Below, in pieces: positions 35,268 through 47,793 of a stretch of DNA of 64,000 bases. Below the pieces are notes generated by a model that saw nothing but the letters and a program-made list of their open reading frames with translations, was not told the DNA's origin and did no database searches. A program made the position numbers and the translations under genes. The DNA lies in assembly GCF_030867095.1 (NCBI RefSeq), contig NC_081830.1:37820781-37884780 (forward strand). The letters are read 5' to 3'. How positions within the stretch are numbered: the first letter of the stretch is position 1; each line of letters begins with the position of its first letter. The DNA comes from Alligator mississippiensis (Eukaryota > Chordata > Crocodylia > Alligatoridae).

Positions 35268-35540
35268 CTTATTCATAGATTGCGAGGCTGGAAGGGACCT
35301 TAGGGGATCATCGGGTCCAGCCCCACCGCACCAGGCAGGAAAGATGACTGGGAGTCAGGTGACCCCAGCGAGGTGAGTGTCCAGTCTCCTCTTGAAGATT
35401 TCCAGGGTAGGTGATTGCAACGCCTCTGGAGGGAACTTATTCCACAGTGTAGACACCCTAGCAGTGAAGAAGTTTTTCCTAATGTTGAGCCTGAGATGGT
35501 CTTCCAGCAGTTTGTGGTTTGGTGCTGTTGCAGGCCAGAG
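35268..35540 (-). repeat. CR1 LINE 3' fragment
   Basis: The minus strand encodes the CR1 C-terminus (HKLLEDHLRLNIRKNFF, TLWNKFPPEALQSPTLEIF) followed by the 3' end 'gctggaagggaccttagggg' in inverse orientation. It is inserted inside unit 2 of the local duplication and absent from unit 1, so it postdates the duplication or was lost from unit 1. Confidence 0.85.
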
Positions 35541-35599
35541 TAAGTTATCCATGCAGAGAAGGACTTTGTTTTGCGAATGGTCCAAAGGTCTCTATCCTG

Positions 35600-35825
35600 G
35601 CACAGTCCATCTGGCTGGGAGGGAGACCAAACCAGAAAGCTCTTTTGTTGGGAGTGGCAGAATGAATCGCACTGGCCTTGTGCTCTGGACTTTAGGCAGA
35701 GGACCCCGAGGTGGGCATCCCTGTGAGGAGGCACTAAGCAGCTCTTCTCTTATGTCTGTGGTAGGGATGTGGACTCCATCTCCCAGCGGCCGAAGGCACC
35801 CTCCGATACTGAGCCAAGTAAGTGA
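35600..35825 (+). repeat. local segmental duplication, unit 2
   Basis: This is the counterpart of 31225-31445, with only a few per cent difference over about 220 bp. The flanking homologous parts are much more diverged. This uneven identity suggests either recent gene conversion or a composite duplication. Confidence 0.85.
35765..35817 (+). CDS. possible USP-like exon, duplicated module copy 2
   Basis: This 53-bp exon (phase 2 to 1) reads DVDSISQRPKAPSDTEP. Its terminal A joins the first two bases of the Cys-box exon to give Arg ([12 protein letters not shown]), so the frame continues into the catalytic domain. Confidence 0.5.
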
Positions 35826-36060
35826 CTTGCACTCGTGTTTCACAAGATCTTTTGGGGGTAAGGAGAAGGAGTAGTAGGAAGTTGCAGGCCATTGTGCTTC
35901 TCTCCACCCACCCGCAACTCTTCTGGGAGAGGCATAGAGTGGGTGGATTTTCATGCGGAGTATTGTTGGGAAATTTAAGGCTGTTCTTCACTTTTGAGTT
36001 TGCCTGTACACCAGTGCAGGTCCTAGGAGGGAAAAATAAATTCAAAATGTTTCTGAAGTA

Positions 36061-36366
36061 AAGGAAACCCTCACTATTCACGGGTTCGGCATTCACAGTT
36101 TCAAATAGTCGCGGTGTGCCGAATATTCCCCACGCAGCAAAATGTTACCTTGTTACAGCGCTGGCGGCGTCTGCAGGAGTTCTGCGCTTGCTGCTGTTGG
36201 GTTTCCGCTGTCGCCGCCAGGCTCTCGCTGCCACCAGTGCAGCTGCTGGGGCCACGTGCCGTTTATGAATGCAGACGACGTTCATGAACGCAGTTCACGA
36301 TTTGCGGATTTTGCCATTCGCGGGGATCTTCAGTATGTATCCCCTGTGAATGGTGAGGGTTTCCTG
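36061..36366. mobile_element. Tc1/mariner-type MITE
   Basis: The inverted ends AGGAAACCCTCACTATTCAC and, read inward from the right, CAGGAAACCCTCACCATTCA are each flanked by TA (36059-36060 and 36367-36368). That is the Tc1/mariner target-site pattern. The interior is GC-rich and non-coding. Confidence 0.7.
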
Positions 36367-37161
36367 TACATGGTCAACATTTTAAGGGAGTCATCATGGT
36401 AAGGAAGTGTAAAATTGGTTTTGGATCTAGGTAAAAATTCATGAATTTTTAACATTGCCTATGGTTGTTTCAAAAATCAATTTTTTTCATTTATGAACTC
36501 AGCCTCACAGTGAGGCTTTTAGTATAAAAAAGGTCCACTCCATTCTGGATGCTGTCCATTTCTAAGATGTTTGTGTAAATAAAAAATATAACATGCAAAA
36601 ATTTGTTGAAGACTGCCTTTCTCCTCCTCTTGTCCCTTCAAGTAGTGTCTCTGCATTTTGTTGGAGTCTTTTATTTCCCTAAACGAATGTCATGTCTGTG
36701 ATGGGGGATGGTCAGGACAAAATTTCTGTCAAGTTGGTAAAATATCAGAATCTGACATGTTTGGCTTTTAGCAGTTGCTGTAGAGAAATCTTTTCTGATC
36801 TGGCCACTGGGAGCGTTGAAAATGCAGAAACAGCTGGCATCTTTTTGTGGTGCCACGTTCTCCCCCTTCATATAGGAATAAGCCTGGGAAGATGTTTTCT
36901 GTTGAATTGCTCCAGTATTGGCTCTGAAATTCAGGGCTGCAATGGGAACTGTGCGCACATAACCCATGGCAGAATCCTGTCAGCTATGCTGTCAGCCAAC
37001 ACTTCCATTTCTAAAGGATGGAAAGATACAGATTCTCCCTCTAGGACTGATTCTTCAGGCATGTCTCATAGAACTATGAAGAAGCCACAATGTTTCCAAA
37101 GATTTCCCTGTGGAAATTGTCTTTCATAGATTAAACCAGCATTTCCCCAAGAATCAGGTGA

Positions 37162-37338
<177 letters not shown>

Positions 37339-37393
37339 TAGGGCTTTGCCAGTGCATTGTGGGTTTGCTTTAGCCATAGCACACCTGACTTGG

Positions 37394-39607
37394 TGTGGCA
37401 GGGCACCTGCAGTGCCTGCCACTTTTAGGTTTCTAATTGGCAGTGGAGCAGCTGGCAGGTGGGTGCTAACCTCATCAAGACTAGTAGATGACCCTAGGAG
37501 GACCTTGGGATTGGCTGAAGGGGTGGAGCAGGCTCCATTTTGACCCAGGCCCTCGGAGAGAGAAGCAACAGTCTGAGCTGAGCAGGCAAGGAGGCAACAT
37601 GAAGCTGAGCTGTTCCTGGAACATCTTGGAGGCAAGGGCAGGAGCTATGGGGATGGTTCGGAGGCTCCTGGTCCTGGGCATGACCTGAAACTGTACCCTG
37701 CTGGGGAAGGGTGGCCTGGTGGGAAATCCCTGTGGCGGGGAGTCCCCATGAAATGCCAGGCCAGTTACCTCCCCAGTGAAGTATGAGGAGGGGTGACTTA
37801 TAACCCCAGCCCCTGCCTATGGGTGGGTTACCAACACTGGCAGGGAGTGGGGCCAGGCAAGCCAGGTGTTAGGACTGCCTGAGTTCAGTGTAGGGGCCAG
37901 GCACAGTGGCAGCCACCTGAGCCCAACCAGGTGAAAGACCCCAGCAGCCCAGGGAGGGGCCAAGCATGTGAAGCGGCCCAGTGAAGGGCAGAACCACTGA
38001 CTTGGGGAAACAGATGTATCAGGTGGGATAATATGGAAATACCGGATGTGACAGAAATATTGGAATTGACCATATGGAAGTACTGGATGTGACATAGAAA
38101 CAGCTGCAAGGCAAGGGACACATGTAAGGGGAGGTTGGAGTATGTACGTAGGCCTTTGTGATCAGGAGGTCGAGCAATGGGCAGCCTTTCACCTTAGAAA
38201 TAACATTCATATTAATTTCATCAAGGTATGGCAGACAAGTAAGGTGTGGGCTTAGCCCTGAACAGGCGGGCAGCCAGCACTGAGATCTGGCCCTGAAAGG
38301 CCAGTGTGCCAGTGCACTGTTCGGTGCCAGCCACTTTAGGGGCTGGGTCAGGCATCCAGCAGGTGCCTTATGGTGGCAGCTATTTTGAGAACTAAGTATA
38401 TAAAGGCTGCGACCAGCCAAGGCAGAAACATTGACTGGCTGAGCTGCTGCATGGAACATCTAGAAGTAAGAGCAGAAGGCCTGACCTAAAGCTGCACCCT
38501 GTTGGGGAGGGGTGGTTTGGTGGGGCTCCTGGTAGCGTGGGAGTCTCCAGGAGATGCCAGTTACCTCCCCAGTGAAAGGCAAGAAGGGGTGCCTTAACCC
38601 CAGCTCCCATCTTTGGGTGGGCTTTGGAGGCAGTTGTGGGACCAGGCACAGCAAGTGGAGTGCCGCCTGAGCCCAACGGGGATGAGAGATCCCAGAGACC
38701 CCAGAGGGAGGTCGTGTGGAGATGTGGGAGTAGTGGGGGCCAGGTATGCCCATGTATAGGTGCCTGAGCCAAGTGGGGATGCAGATCCTAGAGACCCCAG
38801 AGGGGGTAGTGTGTAGAGCATTAGGAAGGCCGCACAGAGTAGGGCCAAGGTCAGAGGAAGCCTGAAGGGGCTGTGCATGTGATGTGGGGCTGAGTAGGTC
38901 TGACATGAGAGTGGGCTTGAAGGACAGTCCCAGGGGTGTGCTGAGTAGGGCTGAATGGGAGTAGGCCTGAAGGCCAGCATGAGGGGCCAGCCCTGTGAGA
39001 AGTTGAGTGCAAGCATGAATTGGAGACCCCAGGGTGGGCGTATTGTAGAGTTGCCCGGTTTGGGGCTTGGGGCAGAATTAGGCCAGGGTTTGGCGTATGG
39101 TCGGACCACGTAGAGTAGGAGAATTTGTGGGAACTGAAGGACTGCTTGGCGGGGCCAGTATGGGAGTAGCGAAACCTGATAGCCCAGAGGGGTTGCTCAA
39201 GGAGAAGCAGGGCAGTGGAATGTGGCTCAGTAATAGGAAGTAAGCTAGAGGCCCCAGTGAGAGAGGGGTGGAGTGGAAGAGGCCTCCTGTGAGGGGAGAG
39301 GTGGTGTGAATGAGTGTATGTGTGGAACTTTGGACTCAATTTGCTTCGGTTTCAGATCGGGAGTAATATTAATCTTGATGCCATCTGTGAGGCATGGGCT
39401 GCAGTGTAGGGAAAGTTCAGAGCTGCAGATAGTGCCATCTGGCGTTGGAGCTGAGAATAGACAGCCTCCCGCATTATATCACCAGTTTACAGGAACAGCA
39501 AAGTCGTGGCAGGAAAGATTGGGCTGAGTGCCCCATACAGACAGGAGGGCGGGCCAGCATGAGACTTGGGCCCCAAGTCTGCCCTCTGTCACAGTCAGCC
39601 TCTCACA
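37394..39607 (+). mobile_element. two related LTR fossils in tandem
   Basis: Two diverged copies lie head to tail, one starting TGTGGCAGGGCACC (37394) and one starting TGTGCCAGTGCACTG (about 38303). The second has a promoter-like AGTATATAAAGGC near 38396. Both carry the same later blocks ('ccagttacctccccagtgaa'). The final part (39360-39607, ending CTCTCACA) matches the end of the LTR at 15686-17003, so it is the same family. No coding region is recognised. It lies in the intron after the Cys-box exon. Confidence 0.5.
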
Positions 39608-40430
39608 CGTGTATAGTGGATAACTACGTAATTCTGATGCTGTGTGACCCTTCCCCCTTTGGTGCAGCTGAAGCATCAGGATGTGGTGGGCAGAGCAGTG
39701 CTTTGCAGGTTTGGGGGAAGATGGGACAAGGATATAGGAGGCGTACTGGGTTAGGGGTGTAAAGAAAGGAGCAGGAGATGGCAACAAGTTTTGTGGCTGG
39801 CTATATTGGAAATGGGACCTGGGGTCAAAACTCTAGTTCAATTAGAACTGCCTTCAACTGCGGACGGATAAGGCTGTACTCTGAATAGGGCAGCAGACAA
39901 GGCCCAGAACCATCAACACTATACACTTTTACCCAGTCTACTGATGCATTTAACCATGGTCAGAGGGATGCCCCTCAACACACACCTTGAGATGAGAGGG
40001 GAATTTGGTCTGTTACTGCCTTTGGGCTTCCTCAGAGTGCATCCAGCAAGACCCATCACAGGCCCCAGTAGATCCCAGGGGCCAGATCCTAATCCACCTA
40101 TAGGGCATGTGAGTGAAGTTAGGTGCCCGAGTGTGATCCTACTCCACTGTGTTCAAGTCCCTGAAAATACAAGAATGCACTTAATTCTGTAGCCTGCCTT
40201 CAACTTAACTTTAAGACTAAGTCACTAAAAGAAGCAGAGAGAGGAAAACTCGCCTTCTTTTGCATGAGCAGTTTTTCAGGGCAGAACAGGGTTGCAAGTA
40301 CACAACCAAGTCCACTTGGGCAGCTCATGAGGCTCTCTCCTGCAATCCTTGTAACATTCCCCATTGAGTCAAAGTCTAGACCCTTCCTGAAAGGTGCAGA
40401 TGAATGGTGTGTCTTTGTTGTGTTTTGTAG

Positions 40431-40549
40431 CTGTGATAACACTGACCCTGGCATCCTGCACAGCCTGAAAAAGCTGTTTCAAGAGCTGACGGATGGAAAA
40501 CAAATGACCACCACAACAGGAATTACTATGTGCCTTGGAATTCGCAATG
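40431..40549 (+). CDS. USP-like protease, second catalytic exon
   Basis: Phase 2 to 1, between TTTTGTAG and AATG/GTAGGA. It reads SCDNTDPGILHSLKKLFQEL, TDGKQMTTTTGITMCLGIRN. The 'LKKLFQEL...LGI' arrangement matches the helix-rich segment between the Cys box and QQD box in USP47-like enzymes. Confidence 0.88.
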
Positions 40550-41573
40550 GTAGGATGCTTCTCTAGAGAGGTCTGCCTTGGGACATCCTTCCAGGCTGGT
40601 GTTCCATAAGCAACTTGATCTTAGCTTCTAGGGGATGGAGGTTCAGCTTTGCTAAGACCCCATTAGCCTCAGTATGTGCCAGAGCTTTTCCCCAGCTCCC
40701 TCTTGGTTCTGTGTTCACATCATTCTCCTCCCTGATAGTCATCTATGAATGCAGGAGGATTTCTCAGGCATATAAAAGGCTTTGCTGACCCTCTTCTGCT
40801 TCATGACTTCCCATGCCCTCTTCTTAGGGAACTCCTCCTCTTCATCCTCCTTCACCCTAAACGTTTCTTACATGCCATGTATTTGAACATCTGGAGTAGC
40901 TGTGTTTTTGCTTTGTCTTCAGTGTGGCTTAACTTTTGACCTGTCTGAGGGCTTCTACCAGGGTGTTATTGCTAAATGACTTTCCCAGTTTCACAGAGAA
41001 ACCGGTTGCACATATTTGGCAGTGCTTTCCAGCCAGGTTGAAGGTGTGTGGTAGATCCTAGGTTCTAGTTTCCATTGGCTGGTATCTGCCTTTGTACAGG
41101 GACAAAGCAGGCTACATCATTCTATGCCTGCTCATCCTTCAGGGCTTTTCCACAGTTCCACTGTGCATTGAACAGAACACGCACATTCTCCCATAAGTCA
41201 CAGAGAGAGAACGATGGAGCTGTTCTGTTCAGCTCATTGTAGCATAAAAGAACCATGGGGCTTCTTGGTGTGTGTTGCTAGGGTTTCTGAAGTAAGTGCA
41301 GCAGCAACGAGGACAGACTGCTGAAGTCTAACATTATGCTGTGGCTGCTCACACTGGGATGGGCTCCTAGCAGGTGTGCTCTGGGTGTTTGTTCCTTGGA
41401 GATACCATTGCCACATTCACCTTCTAATGCAAAGGCTATGTCCCATGAGGGAAATCAAAGAAATCAAAATAAGACAATGAACTGCTCCCTTGGCCTAGCA
41501 ACCCTTAGGCTGCATGCAAGAACCACAATCTGCTGCAGTTGGTTGTTGATCATTCCTATTTGTATCTGTACAG

Positions 41574-41653
41574 TGAACCAGCAACAAGACATTGAGGAAT
41601 ATTTCAGGCAGCTGATGGATAAAATAATTGAAGAGAAAGAAGGTATTCGCCAG
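41574..41653 (+). CDS. USP-like protease, QQD-box exon
   Basis: Phase 1 to 0 with donor CAG/GTAACA. It encodes VNQQQDIEEYFRQLMDKIIE, EKEGIRQ. QQD-x2-E-Y/F is the conserved QQD box. A second possible donor 11 bp earlier (AAG/GTATTC) is weaker and breaks the phase into the next exon. Confidence 0.9.
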
Positions 41654-41894
41654 GTAACACTTTTCTTCAGGATACCTAAACAGGAGGTCTTTCAGACGAT
41701 CACAGGCAAAAAAGCCCAGAAGTTATGTAATGCTAGATTTGGGCTGCCAGTGCAACTTAAGGCACAGTTTTTAGTTCCACAATCACATACTTTCTTCCTC
41801 AGATCGCTGCCTTATTCAGCAAAAGGGTACTTCCTCAATACTTCTAATCCGGGCCTCTGTCCTTATTTAATATATCCTTTGTAAAATCTGCTCT

Positions 41895-42370
41895 GAATAT
41901 AAAGTTATGAATATGCTACTAATTGCTGTTCTCACCCTGCATTCTGAGCATTTCTCAAACGTTATATTTCCCTAAACACCCTTGAAGAATAGGTGACAAT
42001 ACCAGAACCCCTTCCAGCCAAGGGAATGAAGAATAGTGTGTAAAGAATACAGTAAGGACAAAATCCAGTGTCTGCTGATCTCGGGTGCCCAACTTTAGGC
42101 AACGGGGGCCTAATTTTTCCAGCACTTCAAAGGTGCTTTGTGTTTGAAATGCTTTGGCATTTGAGTTCAATGCTTCTGCAAATCTGACTTGCTGAGCAGC
42201 CTGAAAATGAGGAACATGTGTTTTGTAACCAGCTGTGAACAATTTTAGGGAGGACTGCAAGCACACCCTGTATGGCAGGGTCAGGCTGCCCTTGCAGCAT
42301 GTGACCCATGTGCCCACAGCACGTGTGCCTCCTAGCCACACCAAAGTTGGATAGCCCTGACCTAGAAAAT
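41895..42370. other. intron stretch with weak inverted-repeat signal
   Basis: 'gggtgcccaactttaggc' (about 42084) and 'ccaaagttggatagccctg' (about 42340) are loosely inverted, suggesting an eroded MITE. No coding sequence is seen. Confidence 0.25.
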
Positions 42371-42394
42371 AACAAGGCAATCAGGAACAGCCCA

Positions 42395-43512
42395 TGTGGA
42401 TTTTTCAAGAACAAGGTACACTTGTCCAATCTAATTTCCCTTTTTAAAGAAGGTGACAGGCTTCATAGATGAGAGGAGAACAGCAGATGAGACTTACGTT
42501 GAGGAGGTCTCGCTTGAAGTATTGTGTCCAGTTCTAGATGCTGTGCTTCAAGAAAGATGTGGACAAATTGGAAAGAGTTCAGTGGAGAGGAATCAAAATG
42601 ATTTAGCCATCTAGAAAACATGACATACAAGGAAAGATTGGGACTGTTTATTATGGAGCAGAGAAGATTGGTGAGGACCTGATGAGTCTTCAGATAGATA
42701 AGAGTTGTTACAATACAGTGTCCGTTCTGTCTACAGGGGACAGGCCAAAGAGCAACTGTCTGAAATTACAAGAAGGGGAATTTAGTTTGGAATTTAGGGG
42801 CATATGTAGACAAAACGGAGGTCCTAAATTGAAGCAGTGGGTTTTTAAAACCCCCACTTCAGTTTAGGTTGCTTTAAACCCCCTGTGTTGTGCACACACC
42901 TGAACTTACCTGCCTCTCCAGTGGCAGGGAGGGGAGGGTGAGCTGCCAGCGAGTGGAGTGGTCCCTGGGCTGTGGGGGTTGGGGGGCTAGTACTAATCTT
43001 CGTGGCCGCAGTGCCCCCCGCCCACTGCAGGTGGCACCGGCCCACAGGCACCCACCTCGGGCAGTCCCGGGGGGTACTGCAGCTGCGGAGGGAAGCACCG
43101 GACCACCGCGCAGCTCAGGCAGGCAGGCTCCAGCGGGGGGTGGGGGGGAAAGATCTTGGGTGGAGCCTACCTTCCTGGGCTGCTGCCAGGCTGCCTGCAC
43201 GGGCTTCCTGCAGAGCCCGAGCTGTACGGAGTCCAGTGCTACGCTCCGAGGCTGTAGGGCAGCAAACTAAAACTCTTTGGAGGAGTTTTAGTTTGCTGCA
43301 CCCCAAGTCATTTAACACACATTAGGCTGCTGAATTTGCTACAGTGGCTGGAATTACTGCGCAATAAGCCTCCGATGCATGCAAACTCCAACGCTATTAA
43401 AGCGGTGCAAAAGTATTTAACCTGCTTTAAAGTGTCATGTACGCATGGCCCTCATTTTGTCTACATATGACCTAGCTGACTTCCTGAAGTCCCTTCCAGC
43501 CCCATGATTCAC
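42395..43512 (+). repeat. CR1 LINE 3' end interrupted by a MITE
   Basis: The CR1 C-terminal and 3' region runs from about 42395 to 42800 ('aaggaaagattgggactgtt', 'ggacaggccaaagagcaact'). It resumes at 43470 with 'ctgaagtcccttccagcccc'. The inserted MITE occupies 42801-43469. Confidence 0.75.
42801..43469. mobile_element. inverted-repeat element inside CR1
   Basis: The ends CATATGTAGACAAAACGGAG and CTCATTTTGTCTACATATG are inverted repeats of about 18 bp. The interior is GC-rich, with a perfect hairpin AGCAAACTAAAACTC / GAGTTTTAGTTTGCT near 43262-43303. The open frames on both strands are compositional. The superfamily is not assigned. Confidence 0.65.
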
Positions 43513-44718
43513 CACACAGTCCTCATTCATACATGGAGCAAGTCCTGTGTACTGACACATGCAGCATATCCAACCAAAGGATCCATCTTAGGGGTCTGTC
43601 GGGGGGAGAGGAGTGCGTGGAGAGGCAAAGGTTCATCTCCAAGCATCTTTGCTCATTCCACCCTCTGGGAACCTCAGTTCTACTTGCTGCTGTAACCACC
43701 AATTTCCACTAGTGCCAATTTACAAATGGGACCATTTCCAAAGGTTATGTAAGAGTGGACCAGGACATAGGCAGTCAGTCCTACTGAATCACTCCAGCTC
43801 AGGGTTTGCCAGAGTGGAAGCTAAGCTCAAAGCTGAGGATCAAGATGAGGTCACAGTGAGGGCATGCAGTTGATTCAGGCCAGGAAGTCCAAGACAAAAA
43901 CAGGAAGAAGGAGGAACAGGCTGGAGGGTCCAAGCCAGAGGTTCAGAGCATGGAGGTCAGGTTTAAGAGTTTGAGGCAAGCCAGAGGCATAGCAAGGAAA
44001 TCCGCTGCTTAGTGTCAGGGGTAAGTGACAGCAACCATTCTAATTGTTATGTGTGAATGAGGGAAGCCAAGTCAATGGTAGCAATACAGCTCCAGCTATA
44101 ACCTTGGATGCAGGAATGTTAATGCCAGGAAGGTTTTGATAGCTTTGAATTTTTTTCAGCCATTTTCCATACAACAAATAGAACGTACCAATTGCTGTCC
44201 CATTCCCCTTTTCAAAGGCCTCCAAATGTATGTGTGCCTACACCTCAGGGGGAACTTTAAGAGGAGCTTTAGACATTCTGTTTATACACTCACTCAAAGG
44301 CCAAGTGTATCTTAAGCTTATATTAATAACGACCCTGTGCACTGTGTAAGACAAAGGCCCCATGGTAAATATTGGATGTGATTGGGTAGGCAGATTGTGT
44401 TGTCATGCAAATGTATATGGGATCGAAGTAAAGTTGAACAGGAAACCTTAATTAATTTTTGTCCACTTCCCTTTCCTTTAATATAGGGTTATAGTGTATT
44501 TTCTTAAGATTTAGTTTTGTATTATTTTTCAGTGATAGCAATTTTAAGCTTGCTTTGCTCTGACAGGTAGTAGACATTAGAAACAATGTTGAGTGAGACT
44601 GGGAAGGCACACGACGCATGTCTTCCATTCCTCCAGCTAAGATATGTTTGCACTTTCCCTGTAGTTTTAACACTCTGGATTGATGTAAATGTTTATCATT
44701 GTCTCTATCTTTTCGTAG

Positions 44719-44850
44719 CTATACGAGGTGAAACAGGTCCATACCATCACTTGTTGTGAATGCAGACTCCAGACAAAAGTGGAGAATCCTGTCCTGAGTC
44801 TTTCCCTCTCTTTTCAAAAGTTGACTTCTAATCACTCCATTTACTCTGTG
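44719..44850 (+). CDS. USP-like protease, first zinc-ribbon exon
   Basis: 44 codons, phase 0 at both ends. It reads LYEVKQVHTITCCECRLQTK, VENPVLSLSLSFQKL, TSNHSIYSV. The C-x2-C (in TCCEC) and the following 'E-x-P-x-L-S-L-S' strand are the first half of the USP zinc ribbon and the strand after it. Confidence 0.9.
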
Positions 44851-46403
44851 GTAAGGAAAATATCCCTACATTTGTTAGGAATGGTGGGTCTGAGGCAAAT
44901 GCAGAGCTGTTGGGTGCAGTTGGACTTTTGGTTGGAAGCTGTGGAGAGACTGTTCATTATAGGCAGAAGGGAGTTTATCTTAGAACGTACCTAGTGCCAT
45001 GGGTTCATTTTTGGTCTTTCAGACCTATTGAGGAATCCAGTGGATATTAGTTGCTACATTAATTGCTCAAACTGTATTTCACATGTATTTATTGAAGGTA
45101 TTAAGGAGTTGCTTGAGGGCCCAGACACAGGAAACAGCTATGCCAGCATGTGTAATTTCTATTCATTTTGTACCCTGCTATAAATTACATCTACGTGTGA
45201 GTTTTACAGTACACACACAGTAAAGTGTCACCATCTATACATGCACCACAGTTAAGGTGCAGTAGATTAATTTACTTTGTATACTGTGGTGGAGTAAATT
45301 ACTGTTCTTAAAAGCACATGTAGATGGTGATGCTGGGATTAGTTTACTCCGGCTTAAATTGCAGTGGAGTTTTTTCAGTCACATTAATTGTACATGTTAC
45401 TGAGCCCATTGGGATCCAGAGTAGACTGGTGCCCAGTTTCTTAGAGAAGGCACCTTGACATTAGGTGGCAGAAATCCAGAGTAACTTTACTGCACCAGAT
45501 TGAAGGCTCTTACACTAGTGTAGATCTTTAAAACACGTGTCTTCTTTAAAATGAAATAAACATAGAGTGTTTCCAAGCCCTGACTTACTAATACAGCTAG
45601 GATGCTTCACTGCAAGATGAATCCTGCAGGCTCTGTGAACCTGGCTGTGCCATAACTTTGAGTGATCTGGCAGTTTGTTCATTGAACAACATCAGTCCTA
45701 CTCAGAAGCTTTTTCAACCCCTGTCCACTGCTGTGCATAGGGTAAGGGGTACAGCCTCTGCTCCAGCAAAGACTTGAGACCTGCTGAGCTTTGTTCATGT
45801 AAGCTGTTCCATTGACTTGAAGACATGCTTAAACATGCCTACTAATTTTTCTAGGGTTGAAGCAAAACTGTACAGTTCCCTTGAGCTCCTTAAGCATCTG
45901 TGAGGTATTTTCTTAAACAGGTGTTATGAAAATCTGCTCTCTTATTTTGAAGAGCTAAAATGCTTTCAAAGGAAGTTGATACCGTAATTGAAACAAAACT
46001 ATTGCATAACCTGTCTAGAAGAGGTCTTCTTGGCACAGGGGAGTGCATTGTTTTTCCAGTTGCAGCTTCTGGTCCTTTGGGATAGATACAGTCTATATAG
46101 GGAAGACGTAAGCTTAGGTCCCCTTGTAGTCAAAGCGAGTTAATCAGGTGCTGAGCTCTGAGTACACAAAGCAAACTTATTGAGTAAACTTTGTCAAGAA
46201 AAAGACTTACATATGAGCTTAAAGTTGTTTTGTGTGGAGAAGCTCCTTTGGTATCAAAGTAGATATACTTCACATGACGGAAAAGTCAGCGTTTTGGACT
46301 ACTTACCTTAAGACTGTACTGTTGGAAGGCAGCATGCAGTTACTTACTATGTCCTTCAGTTAAACTAGTGCTACATAATGTTGTCACTTCTGCCTGTGTC
46401 TAG
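44851..46403 (+). other. intron with a small palindromic repeat
   Basis: Around 45188-45330, CATCTACGTGTGAG and ACATGTAGATGGTG are inverted ends of a short MITE related to that at 11166. Nothing else is recognised. Confidence 0.45.
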
Positions 46404-46499
46404 ACCACCACTTTGGATGAGATGCAGCAAGAAAGCACCTTTACAGGAGATGACCAGCTATATTGCGAAAACTGTGGATGTAAACAAGATGCCACCTCG
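46404..46499 (+). CDS. USP-like protease, second zinc-ribbon exon
   Basis: 32 codons, phase 0. It reads TTTLDEMQQESTFTGDDQLY, CENCGCKQDATS. LYCENCG supplies the second C-x2-C of the zinc ribbon, directly followed by the 'K-x-D-A-T' stretch common in this clade. Confidence 0.9.
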
Positions 46500-46626
46500 G
46501 TAAGCATAGGTTGTTCAGATAGTTGTACCAGGCACAGCACTGACCAGATGTGCTAAATCTTGAATGATACATGTACAAAGAGAGGAACATGTTTTCTTTG
46601 TTTTTTACTTGTGTACCTACAAAAGG

Positions 46627-47793
46627 CAGACAAGGTTCCTTGGGTGAATCTGATATCTTTTATTAGACCAACCCAAATAGTTGGAAATAGTTATTAAGCA
46701 AGCTTTCGGGTTCAAAAACCCTTCGTCAGGCTAAGAAAGTTTCAGCAGTTGGTCTGTGCTCTTCCTGGATGGAATGAAAAGGGTTTTTGAACCCGAAAGC
46801 TTGCTTAATAACTATTCTCCAACTATTTGGGTTGGTCTAATAAAAGATATCAGATTCACCCAAGGAACCTTGTTTGCCTATGTCCTTAGACCAACACGGC
46901 TACAACCTACACCCCTATATTTAGTCCATGATTTTTAGTATTCAGGAGGTTGCTTCAAACAAGCACCAAACCTCTCCAACCTCATCACCAGAAGCAAACT
47001 TCCTCAAGCCCAGAACACACCAAAAAGATCCAGAAAGTGCCATGACAAGAAATGCAAAACCTGCCAACACATCTCCACCACCCCCACTATTACTACACCC
47101 CACAACAGAGCCATCAGCATACCTGGATCTTACAGCTGCACCTCCAGAAATGTAATACATCTCATCCAATGCACCAAATGCCCCAATGGAAAATATGTAG
47201 GAGAGACCAAACAACAAATGCACACCAGAAAATGCGCACGGGAAATCTATCAAAGACAGAAATACTCAATTACCTGTGGGGGCACATTTCTCACAAGAAA
47301 ACCACTCTCTCCCCAATCTCTCAGTCCTGATCCTCAAAGGAAACTTACAAAACACTTCCCAGAGACGAGCCTATGAGCTCCATTTCATCAACCTCCTGGA
47401 TACTAAAAATCATGGACTAAATAGGGACATTGGATTTATGACACATTATAACCTGCCTGACATCTGACTCCCCAGGTATCTCCACTTTCATCCCCCCCCC
47501 CCCCCCCCCCGGCCTCTCTCACCCATTGACTCCTCAATCTACATTTTCACTGACTACCTGTCTTGTATGCAGCCCAGCCCAGCCGCTGGCTTCTTTACTT
47601 TTCATTCCATCCAGGAAGAGCACACAGCAACTGCTGCAGCTTCCTTAGCCTGACGAAGGGTTTTTGAACCCGAAAGCTTGCTTAATAACTATTCTCCAAC
47701 CATTTGGGTTGGTCTAATAAAAGATATCAGATTCACCCAAGGAACCTTGTCTGCCTATGTCCTTAGACCAACACTGCTACAACCTACACCCCT
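46627..47793 (+). mobile_element. Penelope-like element, 3' part
   Basis: It is flanked by a perfect 12-bp target duplication ACCTACAAAAGG (46615-46626 and 47794-47805). The left part holds an inverted copy followed by a direct copy of a terminal repeat of about 130 bp ('gaacccgaaagcttgcttaa'). The right end (47640-47793) holds the direct copy again, a layout typical of Penelope-like elements. The middle encodes remains of the C-terminal region, with CHDKKCKTCQHI and the GIY-YIG-nuclease-like NVIHLIQCTKCPNGKYVGET. The copy is truncated and broken. A poly-C run lies at 47492-47510. It sits in a USP intron. Confidence 0.85.

Noticed and set aside
38019-39339. Minus-strand frames of 120-170 codons
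   Set aside because: They lie within LTR-derived sequence on the opposite strand to its promoter motifs. There are no domains.
47492-47510. Poly-C and poly-G runs (also 50289, 52426, 61009) as regulatory G-quadruplexes
   Set aside because: Each lies within transposon-derived sequence with no promoter context. They are more simply homopolymer slippage.
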